This document shows, one piece after another, positions 42,860 to 51,731 of a stretch of 64,000 nt of DNA. The notes beneath the pieces are model-generated. The model was not told the origin of the DNA. It ran no database searches and saw nothing but the letters and a program-made list of their open reading frames with translations. The translations under genes were made by a program, and so were the position numbers. The stretch lies in NCBI GenBank assembly GCA_019912315.1, contig JAIOJA010000074.1, positions 1-64,000 on the forward strand, given 5' to 3'. The DNA is from Planctomycetota bacterium (lineage in GTDB: Bacteria; Planctomycetota; UBA8742; UBA2392). The stretch's first letter is position 1. Each line of letters starts with the position of its first letter.

Positions 42860-44173
42860 ATGACCGCTACCGCAACCAAACCACTCATCCACCAGATGAA
42901 AAAGGAAGGCGAAGGCTGCCTCGGATACATCATCGGAGACATGCACAGCCGCCAGGCCGTCGTCATCGACCCGCGCTACGACCAGGTGGACGAGTATCTG
43001 GCCTACTTGAAGAAAGAACATCTTGAACTCAGTCTCGTCATCGACACCCACACGCACGCCGACCACCTGTCCGGCGCTGCGGAGCTCAAGAAGCGCACCG
43101 GTGCACAGTACGGCATGTTGAAGGGCACGCTGGTCAAGCCGGCCGACCGCGCCCTGCAAGACGGCGAAGTCGTCAAACTTGGCGAAACCGAGTTGCGCAT
43201 CATGGCCAGCCCGGGACACACGCCGGACAGTCTCACCGTCTATGTGGACGGCAACCTGTTCACGGGCGACACCATGCTGATCGGCGGCTCCGGGCGCACG
43301 GACTTCATGGGCGGCGACGCCGGCGACCTGTGGGACAGCTTTCAGAAGTTTGCCGAATTCGGCGACGACGTGCTCGTCTGGCCGGGGCACGACTACCAGG
43401 GGCGCTCGCACAGCACGCTGGGCAAAGAGCGCGCCCACAACCTGATCTTTACCACCGGCACGCGCGAAGCCGTCGTAGAGAAGCTGTCAGTCCGCGGCCC
43501 CCTGCCACAAGGCATGGCGGAGATTCTGACCTTCAACCGCCGCGGCACGGATTCCTCTTCGCACATCGACTGCGGCACCGTGAGCGGGCTGGTCAAAGAC
43601 GATCCGCACGCCGTGCAGATCATCGACGTACGCAGCGCACTCGAGTTCAGCGGCGACCGCATCGAAGGGGCCTGGAACATTCCACTTGAAGAGTTCGAAG
43701 ACCGCGTCGGCGAACTGACCGCGGCGAAGGGGCAGCTTGTGCTGACTTGTGCCACAGGCAACCGCGCGCTGATGGCCGGACAGATTCTGCAGCGTAAGAA
43801 GTTTACGAATTTCCGTGTGATGGACGGCGGCATGAGCGGCTGGATCAAGCAGGGACTGCCCTACAACAAGGGCAAGCGCGTGCTGAGCCTGATGCGCCAG
43901 ATCCAGATCGGCGCGGGGCTGCTGGTCCTGCTGGGAGTGGTTCTTGGAACTCTGGTGAATCCGTGGCTCTACGGCATCAGCGCATTCGTGGGCCTGGGGC
44001 TGACGGTCGCCGGGACGACCGGCTTCTGCGGCATGGCAATGGTGCTGATGCGCATGCCCTGGAACAAAGTCGCACCCACCACCGGCGGCGGCACCAGCGG
44101 TGGCTGCCAGGTCGGCGGCGGCGCTACCGGAACCTGCGGGACTGTTTCCGGCGGGTGCAGCGTTGGAGGATAG
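42860..44173 (+). CDS. Metallo-beta-lactamase/rhodanese persulfide dioxygenase-like protein with membrane tail
   Basis: The ATG at 42860 is preferred because TAAGGAG lies seven bases upstream. The 437-residue protein has an N-terminal metallo-beta-lactamase domain (DTHTHADHLSGAAELKKRTG, MASPGHTPDSLTVY, VWPGHDYQG), a rhodanese domain with Cys297 in LVLTCATGNRALM, two membrane helices (IGAGLLVLLGVVLGTLVNPW, FVGLGLTVAGTTGFCGMAMV) of the DUF2892 type and a Gly/Cys-rich tail with three Cys in the last ~25 residues. It resembles Blh/ETHE1-like enzymes fused to sulfurtransferases, acting on glutathione or other persulfides in sulfide detoxification. Regulated from the symmetric palindrome. Confidence 0.9.
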   Translation: MTATATKPLIHQMKKEGEGCLGYIIGDMHSRQAVVIDPRYDQVDEYLAYLKKEHLELSLVIDTHTHADHLSGAAELKKRTGAQYGMLKGTLVKPADRALQDGEVVKLGETELRIMASPGHTPDSLTVYVDGNLFTGDTMLIGGSGRTDFMGGDAGDLWDSFQKFAEFGDDVLVWPGHDYQGRSHSTLGKERAHNLIFTTGTREAVVEKLSVRGPLPQGMAEILTFNRRGTDSSSHIDCGTVSGLVKDDPHAVQIIDVRSALEFSGDRIEGAWNIPLEEFEDRVGELTAAKGQLVLTCATGNRALMAGQILQRKKFTNFRVMDGGMSGWIKQGLPYNKGKRVLSLMRQIQIGAGLLVLLGVVLGTLVNPWLYGISAFVGLGLTVAGTTGFCGMAMVLMRMPWNKVAPTTGGGTSGGCQVGGGATGTCGTVSGGCSVGG

Positions 44174-44217
44174 TTGTAAGGGGGCGCACACTGCCCGCCC
44201 GCCTGGGCGCCCCTCGA

Positions 44218-44249
44218 AGAGGGCGGCGAAAGCCGCCCTCTCTTTGTTT
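44218..44249 (+). terminator. Intrinsic terminator between the two MBL-rhodanese genes
   Basis: AGAGGGCGGC (44218-44227), GAAA tetraloop, GCCGCCCTCT (44232-44241), then CTTTGTTT. A perfect 10-bp stem with tetraloop and T-rich tail. Confidence 0.85.
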
Positions 44250-44294
44250 CCCAAGGCGCGTCAAAGGCGCTAATGTGAGTGCAGGGAGAACGCC

Positions 44295-45383
44295 ATGTCC
44301 GTCGCGACACTTGAACTGAAACCGATCGCCTACGGGCGCGACTGCAAAACCTACCTGCTGTGGGATGCCGCGACCAAACAGGCCGCGATTATTGACCCGC
44401 GCTTCGACCACGTGGCGAGGTACCGGCACGAACTCGCTGCACTGGACGTCAGTCTAAAATACTGCATCGACACGCACACACACGCCGACCACCTGTCCGG
44501 CAGCGACCGCCTGCGCAACCTGACCGGCTGCGCAATCGTTATGAGCGCAGCCAGCAAATCAAAAGTACCCGATTACAAGGCTGCCGACGGCGAGAAGCTG
44601 AATATCGGCGAGCACGAGCTGACCCTGCTTCACACGCCCGGTCACACGCCGGACAGCATGTGCGTGTTTGACGGCTCGCGCGTGTACACCGGCGATACGC
44701 TTTTCATTGGCGGCGCCGCGCGCACGGACTTCATGGGGGGCTCGCCCGCGCAGCTATACGAGAGCTTCCGCAAGATCGAGGCCCTGGGCCCCGACGTCGA
44801 AGTATGGCCCGGGCACGACTACAACGGGCACGAGCACAGCACCGTCGCGGACGAGCTCGAGGGCAACCCGCACTTCAAAGCCGACAAAAACGCGCTGATC
44901 ACTATGCACAAGATCAAGGGCGAGTTGCCGGCGAACATGGCGGAGATCCTGAGTTTCAACACGGAAGCCGGCCTGCCCGAAAGCAAGATTGTCGTGCCGG
45001 CGGACATTGCCGGTTACGGCGTACCGGGCAAGGACTTCACGCTCCTGGATTCTCGCTTCGCCGATGAGTTCGAGGCCGGTCGCATCGACGGCGCGGTGCT
45101 GATCCCGCTGCCGGAGATTCATGACCGCTGGGACGAAATCGCGAAGCTGCCGCACCCGGTTGTCAGCGTCTGCCGCTCCGGCGTGCGCGCAACGATGGCC
45201 ATGATGACCGCCCGCCACGCCGGCGATCAAGAGTGGGTGCTGCTGGAAGGCGGCATGCAGGCCTGGCAGAAGGCAGGCAAGCCGATGGTCAGCGATACGG
45301 GCAAAACCCCGGACGTCATCACCAGCAAGTTCGCTACCGGCGGCTCATGTGCAGCGGGCGGCGGGACGTGCTCGGCCGGTTAG
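44295..45383 (+). CDS. Metallo-beta-lactamase/rhodanese protein, soluble paralogue
   Basis: The 362-residue protein begins MSVATLELKPIAYGRDCKTY, with AGGGAG upstream. Metal ligands are seen in DTHTHADHLSGSDRLRNLTG, LLHTPGHTPDSMCVFDGSRV and VWPGHDYNGHEHS, and the rhodanese Cys293 is in VSVCRSGVRATMA. It ends with a Cys/Gly tail GGSCAAGGGTCSAG. It lacks the membrane helices of its neighbour. Likely persulfide dioxygenase or sulfurtransferase. It follows the terminator, so a separate promoter or read-through is needed. Confidence 0.9.
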   Translation: MSVATLELKPIAYGRDCKTYLLWDAATKQAAIIDPRFDHVARYRHELAALDVSLKYCIDTHTHADHLSGSDRLRNLTGCAIVMSAASKSKVPDYKAADGEKLNIGEHELTLLHTPGHTPDSMCVFDGSRVYTGDTLFIGGAARTDFMGGSPAQLYESFRKIEALGPDVEVWPGHDYNGHEHSTVADELEGNPHFKADKNALITMHKIKGELPANMAEILSFNTEAGLPESKIVVPADIAGYGVPGKDFTLLDSRFADEFEAGRIDGAVLIPLPEIHDRWDEIAKLPHPVVSVCRSGVRATMAMMTARHAGDQEWVLLEGGMQAWQKAGKPMVSDTGKTPDVITSKFATGGSCAAGGGTCSAG

Positions 45384-45465
45384 CCCAAGCCGGAATTGCG
45401 GAATCTCTGTAACAGAAACCCGCCCGATGCCGTAGCCTTCAGGAAGACGACACACGGGAGAGTTC

Positions 45466-46875
45466 ATGCGTACGTCCACTTTGATGGCCGGGTTGTTCGC
45501 GCTGCTGATTGTCGCCGGTGTCTCGTTCGGCGCGGGCTACTACCTGGGCCACGAGTCCGAAGGCGCCAGCGCTGACACGCGCCCGGTGGTCGCATTGGAC
45601 ACGCAGCCGGTGGACCCGCCCCTGAAGGAGGGCGCTGGCCCCCTTGCGAGCCCGGACAACACAAAATCGGACGCGCCAACGCTGACACAGACGCCATCCC
45701 CGGAGGTTGCCCCGAAGCCGGCTACCGAGGGTCCGGGCGAGGGCGCGGTCACCAAACCGGACGACAGCAGGGTTTCGGCGTCCGACGCAGACATCACGCC
45801 GGCTGACGTGAAGGACGCGGTCAATGATCTCAAGACCCGCCTCGGCAAGATCAAAGAGGGCGAGTTGCCGGGTGCCGATGACTTCGACAGCATATTCAAC
45901 GGGCCGCAAGTGGACTTCACGGCGACCATTGGCGGGCAGGTTGTAGACGCCACAGGCGTACCGGTCGCGGGCGCGTCTGTTCACGCGAACTTCAGCCAGA
46001 ACTACGCGGCTGACGACGGCGGGCGCAGCGTCCGTCTGGTAGTGGCGGCAGGCGAAAACAAGGGCGAGCCCATCGCCACGACTGACGGCGGCGGTTACTG
46101 GACGGCCGCCATCAACCGCAAAGTCGCCGAAAAGGCCACTCTGAACGTGAGCCTTGTGGGCGGCGCCCCCGGCTATGCGGACAGCGAGAAGAACAACGTC
46201 ACGCTCAAGAACGGCGACAATCGCGAGAACATCAGACTTACCCTGCGCGGCGCCGGCACGGTGTCGGGACGGGTTGTTGATGCCAACGGGCTTGGTGTCG
46301 CGGGCGTGACTGTTTCTCTGCGCGCTGGTGGTTCGAACCTGTTTGGAGGTGATGACATCGAAATCGACTTCGGCGGTGCGGGCGCAGGCAAGAACGCCGC
46401 CAGCACGGACGGGGGCGGCGAGTTCCTGATCGAAGGCGTGCCCGAGGGGCGCTACAAATTCAAGCTCAGCGGTACCGGCTACCGCCAGATCAGCGGACCA
46501 ACCGAAATCGACGTAAAGAGCGGGCAGAGCCATCGCGCCCCGGCGGACTTCCAGGTTGCCGTCACAGGTTCCGTCACGGCGACGTTTGTTGACATCGAAG
46601 GCAACCCGGTGACGGGGTGGGCAACGCTGACAGTCAAGGACGAAAACGGTAAGACGGTCAAGCGCCTGAACGGATCTCTGGGTACGGGCGGTGTGTTTGA
46701 AAAGAACGACCCTCCGGCAGGCAGCTATGAAGTTGAGATTCGCGTGTACGGCTACAAGACACTGACCCGGCCTGCGACTTTCACCGAAGGCCAGCGCTAT
46801 GATTTCGGCGTCATCACGCTGGAAACGGACGACAGCGAGTCGGGCAAGGGAATCTACCTGCCATCCGACGAATAG
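45466..46875 (+). CDS. Anchored protein with carboxypeptidase-regulatory-like domains
   Basis: An N-terminal anchor (LMAGLFALLIVAGVSFGAGY) and a long acidic Pro/Ala/Thr linker precede three or four beta-sandwich units: GGQVVDATGVPVAGASVHAN, SGRVVDANGLGVAGVTVSLR and the later TATFVDIEGNPVTGWATLTV. The 469-residue protein resembles the one at 22502-24247 in design. It is probably exposed to the periplasm. Function unknown. Confidence 0.75.
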   Translation: MRTSTLMAGLFALLIVAGVSFGAGYYLGHESEGASADTRPVVALDTQPVDPPLKEGAGPLASPDNTKSDAPTLTQTPSPEVAPKPATEGPGEGAVTKPDDSRVSASDADITPADVKDAVNDLKTRLGKIKEGELPGADDFDSIFNGPQVDFTATIGGQVVDATGVPVAGASVHANFSQNYAADDGGRSVRLVVAAGENKGEPIATTDGGGYWTAAINRKVAEKATLNVSLVGGAPGYADSEKNNVTLKNGDNRENIRLTLRGAGTVSGRVVDANGLGVAGVTVSLRAGGSNLFGGDDIEIDFGGAGAGKNAASTDGGGEFLIEGVPEGRYKFKLSGTGYRQISGPTEIDVKSGQSHRAPADFQVAVTGSVTATFVDIEGNPVTGWATLTVKDENGKTVKRLNGSLGTGGVFEKNDPPAGSYEVEIRVYGYKTLTRPATFTEGQRYDFGVITLETDDSESGKGIYLPSDE

Positions 46876-47162
46876 CGTTGGCTTGTGCGCCCCGTGCCGA
46901 GTTGCGTCAGCTTGCGCTTTGCGCGGCGTTCGACCACCTCAAGCACGCAGATCACCAGCAGCGAATGCAGCGCCACCACGCACGCGGCGGCGGAATCCCC
47001 CGTGACGGCGCCGACGGCAGGAATCAGCAGGATGGCCGTCACCCCGAATGTATTGATGACCTGTTTCAGCCCGCGCAGATTCCCCAGCACCCGCTGCCGC
47101 TCCGGGCTCGCTGTCCACAGAAGTCGTTGCGCGGTGCGCCCGCTTTCAACGTAGGGTTTCAT
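46854..47162 (-). CDS. Small two-helix membrane protein
   Basis: The 102-residue product begins MKPYVESGRTAQRLLWTASP, with hydrophobic helices FGVTAILLIPAVGAVTG and CVVALHSLLVICVLEVV and a basic C-terminus. It overlaps the next upstream gene by 17 bp, consistent with an operon of two membrane proteins. Unknown function. Confidence 0.55.
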   Translation of the reverse strand: MKPYVESGRTAQRLLWTASPERQRVLGNLRGLKQVINTFGVTAILLIPAVGAVTGDSAAACVVALHSLLVICVLEVVERRAKRKLTQLGTGRTSQRYSSDGR

Positions 47163-47595
47163 GGTCGGCCTCCGTCAGTTTTGAGCCCGCGACCTTGCGC
47201 TGGTACTCGGCGCGGCGGATCAGACGCTCGCCGGTTTCACGCAGGCGGCGCGATGCGCTTAGCCAGCCCCATGCGAAGTTCAGCGCCCCGATGCCCGTCA
47301 CGACGCCCAGCATCGACCAGTTCGCCGCCAGGGTGCCTTCATAGCTGCCGTCGCGGGCAACCGTCGCCTGCCAGCCGAACAGGCATGTTACCGCGCAGCA
47401 CGCCAGCATGACGCCGAATGCCAGCCTTGAGCGCAGCGTGCCGCGACGAATCACCTGCCCCCCACGAGCGCGCAGGGCTTCCGCGTCGCCGATTGACGCT
47501 GCAAGGGCATCTCGGCGCATACGGGTGACCTCGCGGGCGGATGCGTAACCGCCGCTTTCGGTGTACGGATCAGGTTTTGACCCAGACGGCGGCAT
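47146..47595 (-). CDS. Two-helix membrane protein, unknown
   Basis: From the ATG at 47595 (MPPSGSKPDPYTESGGYASA) the 149-residue product has helices LAFGVMLACCAVTCLFGWQA and WSMLGVVTGIGALNFAWGWL between charged ends. It is coupled to the 46854-47162 gene. No family recognised. Confidence 0.55.
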   Translation of the reverse strand: MPPSGSKPDPYTESGGYASAREVTRMRRDALAASIGDAEALRARGGQVIRRGTLRSRLAFGVMLACCAVTCLFGWQATVARDGSYEGTLAANWSMLGVVTGIGALNFAWGWLSASRRLRETGERLIRRAEYQRKVAGSKLTEADHETLR

Positions 47596-47639
47596 GGCGC
47601 CATTGTACGGGAGCACGTGCGCCATGAACAGCTTTGAGG

Positions 47640-48119
47640 CTAATCGATGGTCGCCAGCAGGCGCCCTTCGGCGTCCCGGTAGATGGGCGAGCCATCGTCA
47701 CCCCTCAGGGGATAGCTCAGACGCACCCAGGCGCCGTAGGTCCACTTGTTCATGTGATCATCAAGCGCGACCTGTTCGTCAAAGGCGGAATCCCGCGGCC
47801 TCTCACCGGCCAGACGCACTACTTCGCGCTCGTCGTTGACTTCTACCACCACAGTCGCGGAGTCCATCCAGCGCAACACCGTGCCCCCCGCCGGCCCCGG
47901 TTGCTGCTGTCTGGGAATCCGCGGCTGCTCGGGCTCGCCGGGGCGGGTTTCACCCTCGCCGGCGTTGCCCGTGGTGTCGCGGGCTTCGTCTTCGTTGGCG
48001 CGCGGGTCTTCACCGCGCCGGATCATTTCGAGCTCGGCGGGCGTTGGCTCATAGCCAAGCACGGCCATACAGCCGCTGGTCAGCAGGATCAGGCAGACAC
48101 CCATGAGCACTCTTGCCAT
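47640..48119 (-). CDS. Lipoprotein with nuclease-like (SNase-type) C-terminal region
   Basis: The start at 48119 (MARVLMGVCLILLTSGC) gives a lipobox TSGC with Cys17. After a charged linker, VVEVNDEREVVRLAGERPRD, then AFDEQVALDDHMNKWTYGAW and GDDGSPIYRDAEGRLLATI loosely resemble the strand-helix-strand pattern of staphylococcal-nuclease-like domains, but the catalytic Arg/Glu set is not complete. The 159-residue protein may be a degenerate SNase. Confidence 0.5.
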   Translation of the reverse strand: MARVLMGVCLILLTSGCMAVLGYEPTPAELEMIRRGEDPRANEDEARDTTGNAGEGETRPGEPEQPRIPRQQQPGPAGGTVLRWMDSATVVVEVNDEREVVRLAGERPRDSAFDEQVALDDHMNKWTYGAWVRLSYPLRGDDGSPIYRDAEGRLLATID

Positions 48120-48178
48120 GGGCGAATGGTAACCGACAACCCGCACCGGACAAGCGCAAGAACAACGAAAGCCAACGC

Positions 48179-49633
48179 CTATGCACGCCTCCGCTGTCCA
48201 AGTGCCGCGCAGGCGCAAAGCACGCCAAGCAGCCCGGCGAACAGCCAGATGCCGCCGCTGCTGCTGCTGCTAACGCAGCCGCCGCCGGAATTGCCACCGC
48301 CGGAGCCCCCACCGCCCTGACCGACGCCGACGCCGACGCCGGTTACGTGGATACGGAACGGCGCGTGCTCGGACGCGTCGCCGTGCGGCAGCTCGATGAC
48401 CGCCGACCGCACACCGTCGGCCTGCGGGTTGAAGTGAATCTCGAACGTCGTCGTGTTGGCCGAGGCGACCGTGTTGTTGAAACCGACCAGGCCGACCGTG
48501 AAATCAGCGTCACCGACAACGGTCGGGGTACCCAGTGTCAGGTCGGCGCCGGGCTGGTAGCCAGCCCACAGAAACACGCCGACATCGGCGTTGGCGACGG
48601 TAATGGTCAACGTGCCGGCGGCGTTGCCGAAGTCGCGTCCGCCCGAGGGTGCCGCGTTTTCGTCCATATGGGTACCGATGTATGCGGGCACCATGCCGGT
48701 CGTGTCGAAGAATGGGCCGGCCGCGTCGCTGACGCGGATCTGCGCGGATTCGAGCAGCCCTTCGCCGTTAAGGGTGATGGAGTAAGGGTCCGGGTTGTAT
48801 CCGTCATCTTGGTCAAAGGTCAGGGTGCCCTGGTGGATGCCCACAGTAGCGGGGTCGAACGCCACGCGGATTTCCGTGCTTGCGCCGGCGCTGAGCGACG
48901 TCACGAACTGGCTGAGGTCGAGGCTGAATTCGCCGAAAGCGCCGGACAGGGTCGGTGTCCCCAAATTAAGCGTGCCGGCGCCGCTGGCCGCTTCGTTCGT
49001 CACCCACAGTGACAGATACGCGGCTGGGCCGGCGCTTGTCATGCGCCGCTTGAAATCACGAGCATTGAGGTTCGATTGCCCCGAAAACACGCGCGCCCCG
49101 GCGACAGACCCCTCGCGCACCATGGCGTACGGCACCGCCGCGCTTACGCCTGTGCCGCTGACGTTCACGCGGAAGTCCGAATACACGCCGGGGTTGAACA
49201 TCGGGTCGGCCTCGTGCCCGAAAGTGACGGTGGCTGTGAACACGCCCGTGGTCGGTGGCGTGAAACGAACCCGGAACTCGGTGCTTGTTCCGACCTGGAT
49301 GAACGTCCCGAAGCTGCTCGCGTCGAGCGCGAAGCCACCGGTTGCGCTGGTGATTACCGGGGGTTGCACTGCAAAACCCATTCCGCCACCGAACTGCACG
49401 GCGTCGCTGGTGACGCGGATGGTCAGCCAGGCGGACTGGCTGCCCGACACCGTCGGAGGGAACTCACGACCCTGTGCGGCCGATTCGTTGTCGTAAAGGA
49501 ATGCGACGGGCAGCCCCGCCGACATTTCTTCGACACTCATGAACGGATAGGGCGGTGGCGGCGGCGACGGAGACGTACTCGCCCACAGGGGCGCCGCGAT
49601 CAGTGCCAGAACGAAAAACGCGAGACAACGCAT
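48179..49633 (-). CDS. Secreted choice-of-anchor-type protein with C-terminal Cys-Ser-TM-Arg sorting tail
   Basis: A signal peptide (MRCLAFFVLALIAAPLWAST) precedes three repeats of an immunoglobulin-like choice-of-anchor D domain (for example FRVRFTPPTTGVFTATVTFG, IRVAFDPATVGIHQGTLTFD). The C-terminus has a Gly/Ser stretch, GGGCVSSSSSGG, a hydrophobic helix (IWLFAGLLGVLCACAALG) and QRRRA, the typical form of a CTERM-type sorting signal such as MYXO-CTERM or Synergist-CTERM. The 484-residue product is probably surface-anchored or exported. Confidence 0.75.
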   Translation of the reverse strand: MRCLAFFVLALIAAPLWASTSPSPPPPPYPFMSVEEMSAGLPVAFLYDNESAAQGREFPPTVSGSQSAWLTIRVTSDAVQFGGGMGFAVQPPVITSATGGFALDASSFGTFIQVGTSTEFRVRFTPPTTGVFTATVTFGHEADPMFNPGVYSDFRVNVSGTGVSAAVPYAMVREGSVAGARVFSGQSNLNARDFKRRMTSAGPAAYLSLWVTNEAASGAGTLNLGTPTLSGAFGEFSLDLSQFVTSLSAGASTEIRVAFDPATVGIHQGTLTFDQDDGYNPDPYSITLNGEGLLESAQIRVSDAAGPFFDTTGMVPAYIGTHMDENAAPSGGRDFGNAAGTLTITVANADVGVFLWAGYQPGADLTLGTPTVVGDADFTVGLVGFNNTVASANTTTFEIHFNPQADGVRSAVIELPHGDASEHAPFRIHVTGVGVGVGQGGGGSGGGNSGGGCVSSSSSGGIWLFAGLLGVLCACAALGQRRRA

Positions 49634-49847
49634 GTGTCCTCCTCATGGACAGGTATCCGGCTTCCTCAAGCCGTGGAACTGCCGGATTTCTGCAATCATC
49701 GTGCCATTGTGGAAAGTGCGCATCCCCGAGGCTGCTTTGGCACCGCACAGAAACAGGGCCTGTTACGACTTGGGCAACCCTTGTTGCCAGACCCGCTTCC
49801 CACTAGCATGACGCACCCTTGCAACAAGATGACGCCGGAGAGTCCCG

Positions 49848-50456
49848 ATGCAGCGTCCCCTGATCGTGATCGACGTACAGCGCGGCAACATCACCGAGTA
49901 CAATCGCTTCATCCCTAATGGCATCGCCAGTATCATCAAGGCTGAGCTCTTCAACCCCATCATCTTCACACGCTACATCAACACACCGGACAGCCCGGCC
50001 CGCCTGTTCCTTGAAACCGAGGACATGAGCGACTTCGGCAGCGCCGGGATTGAAAGCAAAGTCGGTGAAGTGATGGGCGCCAAGGCCCCCGGTCTGGACA
50101 CCTACGGCGTGACGCCACTGCCCGACGGCTACGGCGCCAAGCGCTACCTGCTGTCGAAGAATATTTACAGTGCCGTAACTCCCGAGTTCGAGGAACTGCT
50201 GGCGGAACTCGACCTTGCCAACACCGGCATGTACATCGTCGGCGCGGACACGGAGTCGTCGGTGCTGAAGACCGCGCTCGACCTGTTTGAGCGCAGCATT
50301 GAGCCCGTGATCCTGGCCGAATTCTGCGGAAGTCACCGCGGGCTCGGTACGCACGAACGCGCGCTTGAGTTATTGAAGGAACTGATCGGGGCGGAGCGCG
50401 TGATCAGCGACTACATGCCCCTGCGGCAGCGTTGGGAACGGTCCAAGAACACCTGA
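49848..50456 (+). CDS. Isochorismatase-fold hydrolase-like protein with Ser for the nucleophilic Cys
   Basis: The 202-residue product begins MQRPLIVIDVQRGNITEYNR, with the catalytic-type Asp, then a Lys in LLSKNIYSAV, and YIVGADTESSVLKTALDLFE where family members have a Cys (here Ser137-Ser138). The Asp and Lys of the catalytic triad are present but the nucleophile is not, which suggests a changed reaction or a non-catalytic role. It lies 117 bp upstream of the secreted selenoprotein gene on the same strand. Confidence 0.6.
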   Translation: MQRPLIVIDVQRGNITEYNRFIPNGIASIIKAELFNPIIFTRYINTPDSPARLFLETEDMSDFGSAGIESKVGEVMGAKAPGLDTYGVTPLPDGYGAKRYLLSKNIYSAVTPEFEELLAELDLANTGMYIVGADTESSVLKTALDLFERSIEPVILAEFCGSHRGLGTHERALELLKELIGAERVISDYMPLRQRWERSKNT

Positions 50457-50573
50457 TGCAGTTGGACCGCGTGACAAACCCATTGCGCGCGAAAACGCCA
50501 TTTATTGTTTCCTTTATCCCTCACATGGCTACACTTCTTCCGGTGCGTTCAGGCACATCCCGGAGGACAGCCC

Positions 50574-51575
50574 ATGAACAAATTGATGGCAGGCGCCATA
50601 GGACTCGGTGCGTTTGCGCTGCTTGGTCTGGTGGCGCAACCGCTTGTGGCACAGTGATGCGGCAGCGGCGGAGGCGGTGCCTCCGCGGGTGGCGGCAGCA
50701 GTGGCAGTAGTGGCGGAGCAACCAGCGGGTCCGGCGGCGCCGCGAAGGCGGCACTCAACAAGAACCGCTACCGCGGCAAGGGTGGAGGCGGCACCGCAAA
50801 AAGCGGCGGCACGGCCGGCAGCAGCGGCAAGAAAAAATATGTCGGGCCCAGCGGCGACGCGGTAATCCCGGAAGAAGAACAGCTTGACTGGTACAGCGCG
50901 GACACCGAGGTGTTCGAGGCCGCTGCCAAGGACAAAGCCCCGATCGTGTTGTATTTCGCGGAGGAAGGTCTAGACCCGATCGAAGCCGGCAATGTACTCC
51001 ACGACGCCGAGCTGGCGAAGATTTCCGCGGGGAACACGCTGTTTGTGATGGTCGAATACAACGGCGACCGCACGCCAAGCTTTGATGACGGCTCGCCGGT
51101 GCCGACCAGCAAGCTGCTGAGCCCCAATCTGTCGCGGGACTACGATGTGACCAAGTACCCCACGTTCATTGTCTGCGACTGGTTCGGCAACGAGCATGAC
51201 CGACACACCAAGGTCCCGGCGCCATCCAGCCTGATCAAGGGCATTGAATCCGTCAGCGACCTGATGACAAAGGCCAACGATCGCCTGCTGGGTAACCTTG
51301 AGGAAGCCCGGAAGTGCCTTGAGGACAAGGATACTCGCAAGTTCTTCAAGGCCGCCCTCAAGAACTTCGGATATGGCTATGTCGGTCTGGAAGCGGCCGA
51401 AGAGACCATCAAGCTGTATCGCGCGACGATCGATGCCGCGCGCGCCGAGGTGGACAAGATACTCGAAAGCCGCCCCGAGGATGGCCAGAAGCGCCTCAAG
51501 GACATGTCGAAGGACTACCGCGACACGGAACTCGAAAGCAAAATCCAGGATGCGCTTGATATTCTGAAGGGCTAG
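50574..51575 (+). CDS. Secreted thioredoxin-like selenoprotein with N-terminal Sec-Cys
   Basis: From ATG 50574, with GGAGG seven bases upstream, the frame runs 333 residues if TGA at 50655-50657 is Sec28. A signal peptide (MNKLMAGAIGLGAFALLGLV) ends near LVA-Q, so the mature protein starts about Q-Sec28-Cys29-GSGGGG. A ~75-residue Gly/Ser/Lys linker follows, then a thioredoxin-like domain with APIVLYFAEEGLDPIEAG, TLFVMVEYNGDRTP and KYPTFIVCDWFGNE, and a helical C-terminus. A perfect 8-bp SECIS hairpin follows the UGA. Without Sec reading a gene caller would start near 50910 and lose the signal peptide. Confidence 0.86.
50655..50686 (+). promoter_or_regulatory. SECIS element downstream of UGA
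   Basis: GCGGAGGC (50668-50675) and GCCTCCGC (50679-50686) form a perfect 8-bp stem with loop GGU. The loop begins 18 nt after the UGA, about the spacing in E. coli fdhF, and its GGU resembles the start of the E. coli apical loop contacted by SelB. Confidence 0.8.
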
Positions 51576-51600
51576 CAAAACCGCTTCGAATCAACGCTTA

Positions 51601-51625
51601 CAGGGACGGCGCAAAGCCGTCCCTG
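51601..51625 (+). terminator. Terminator-like hairpin after the selenoprotein gene
   Basis: CAGGGACGGC (51601-51610) and GCCGTCCCTG (51616-51625) form a perfect 10-bp stem with loop GCAAA, 25 bp past the stop. The downstream sequence has only a short T run. Confidence 0.55.
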
Positions 51626-51731
51626 CTGCATTTGCCCCGGATGCCAGGATTTTGGCGGCCGTGTGACCTGTTACATGGGATAGAATCCCCTTGTAGCAAG
51701 CAACCGCACCCGATGCGGAGGAGATGAGGAG

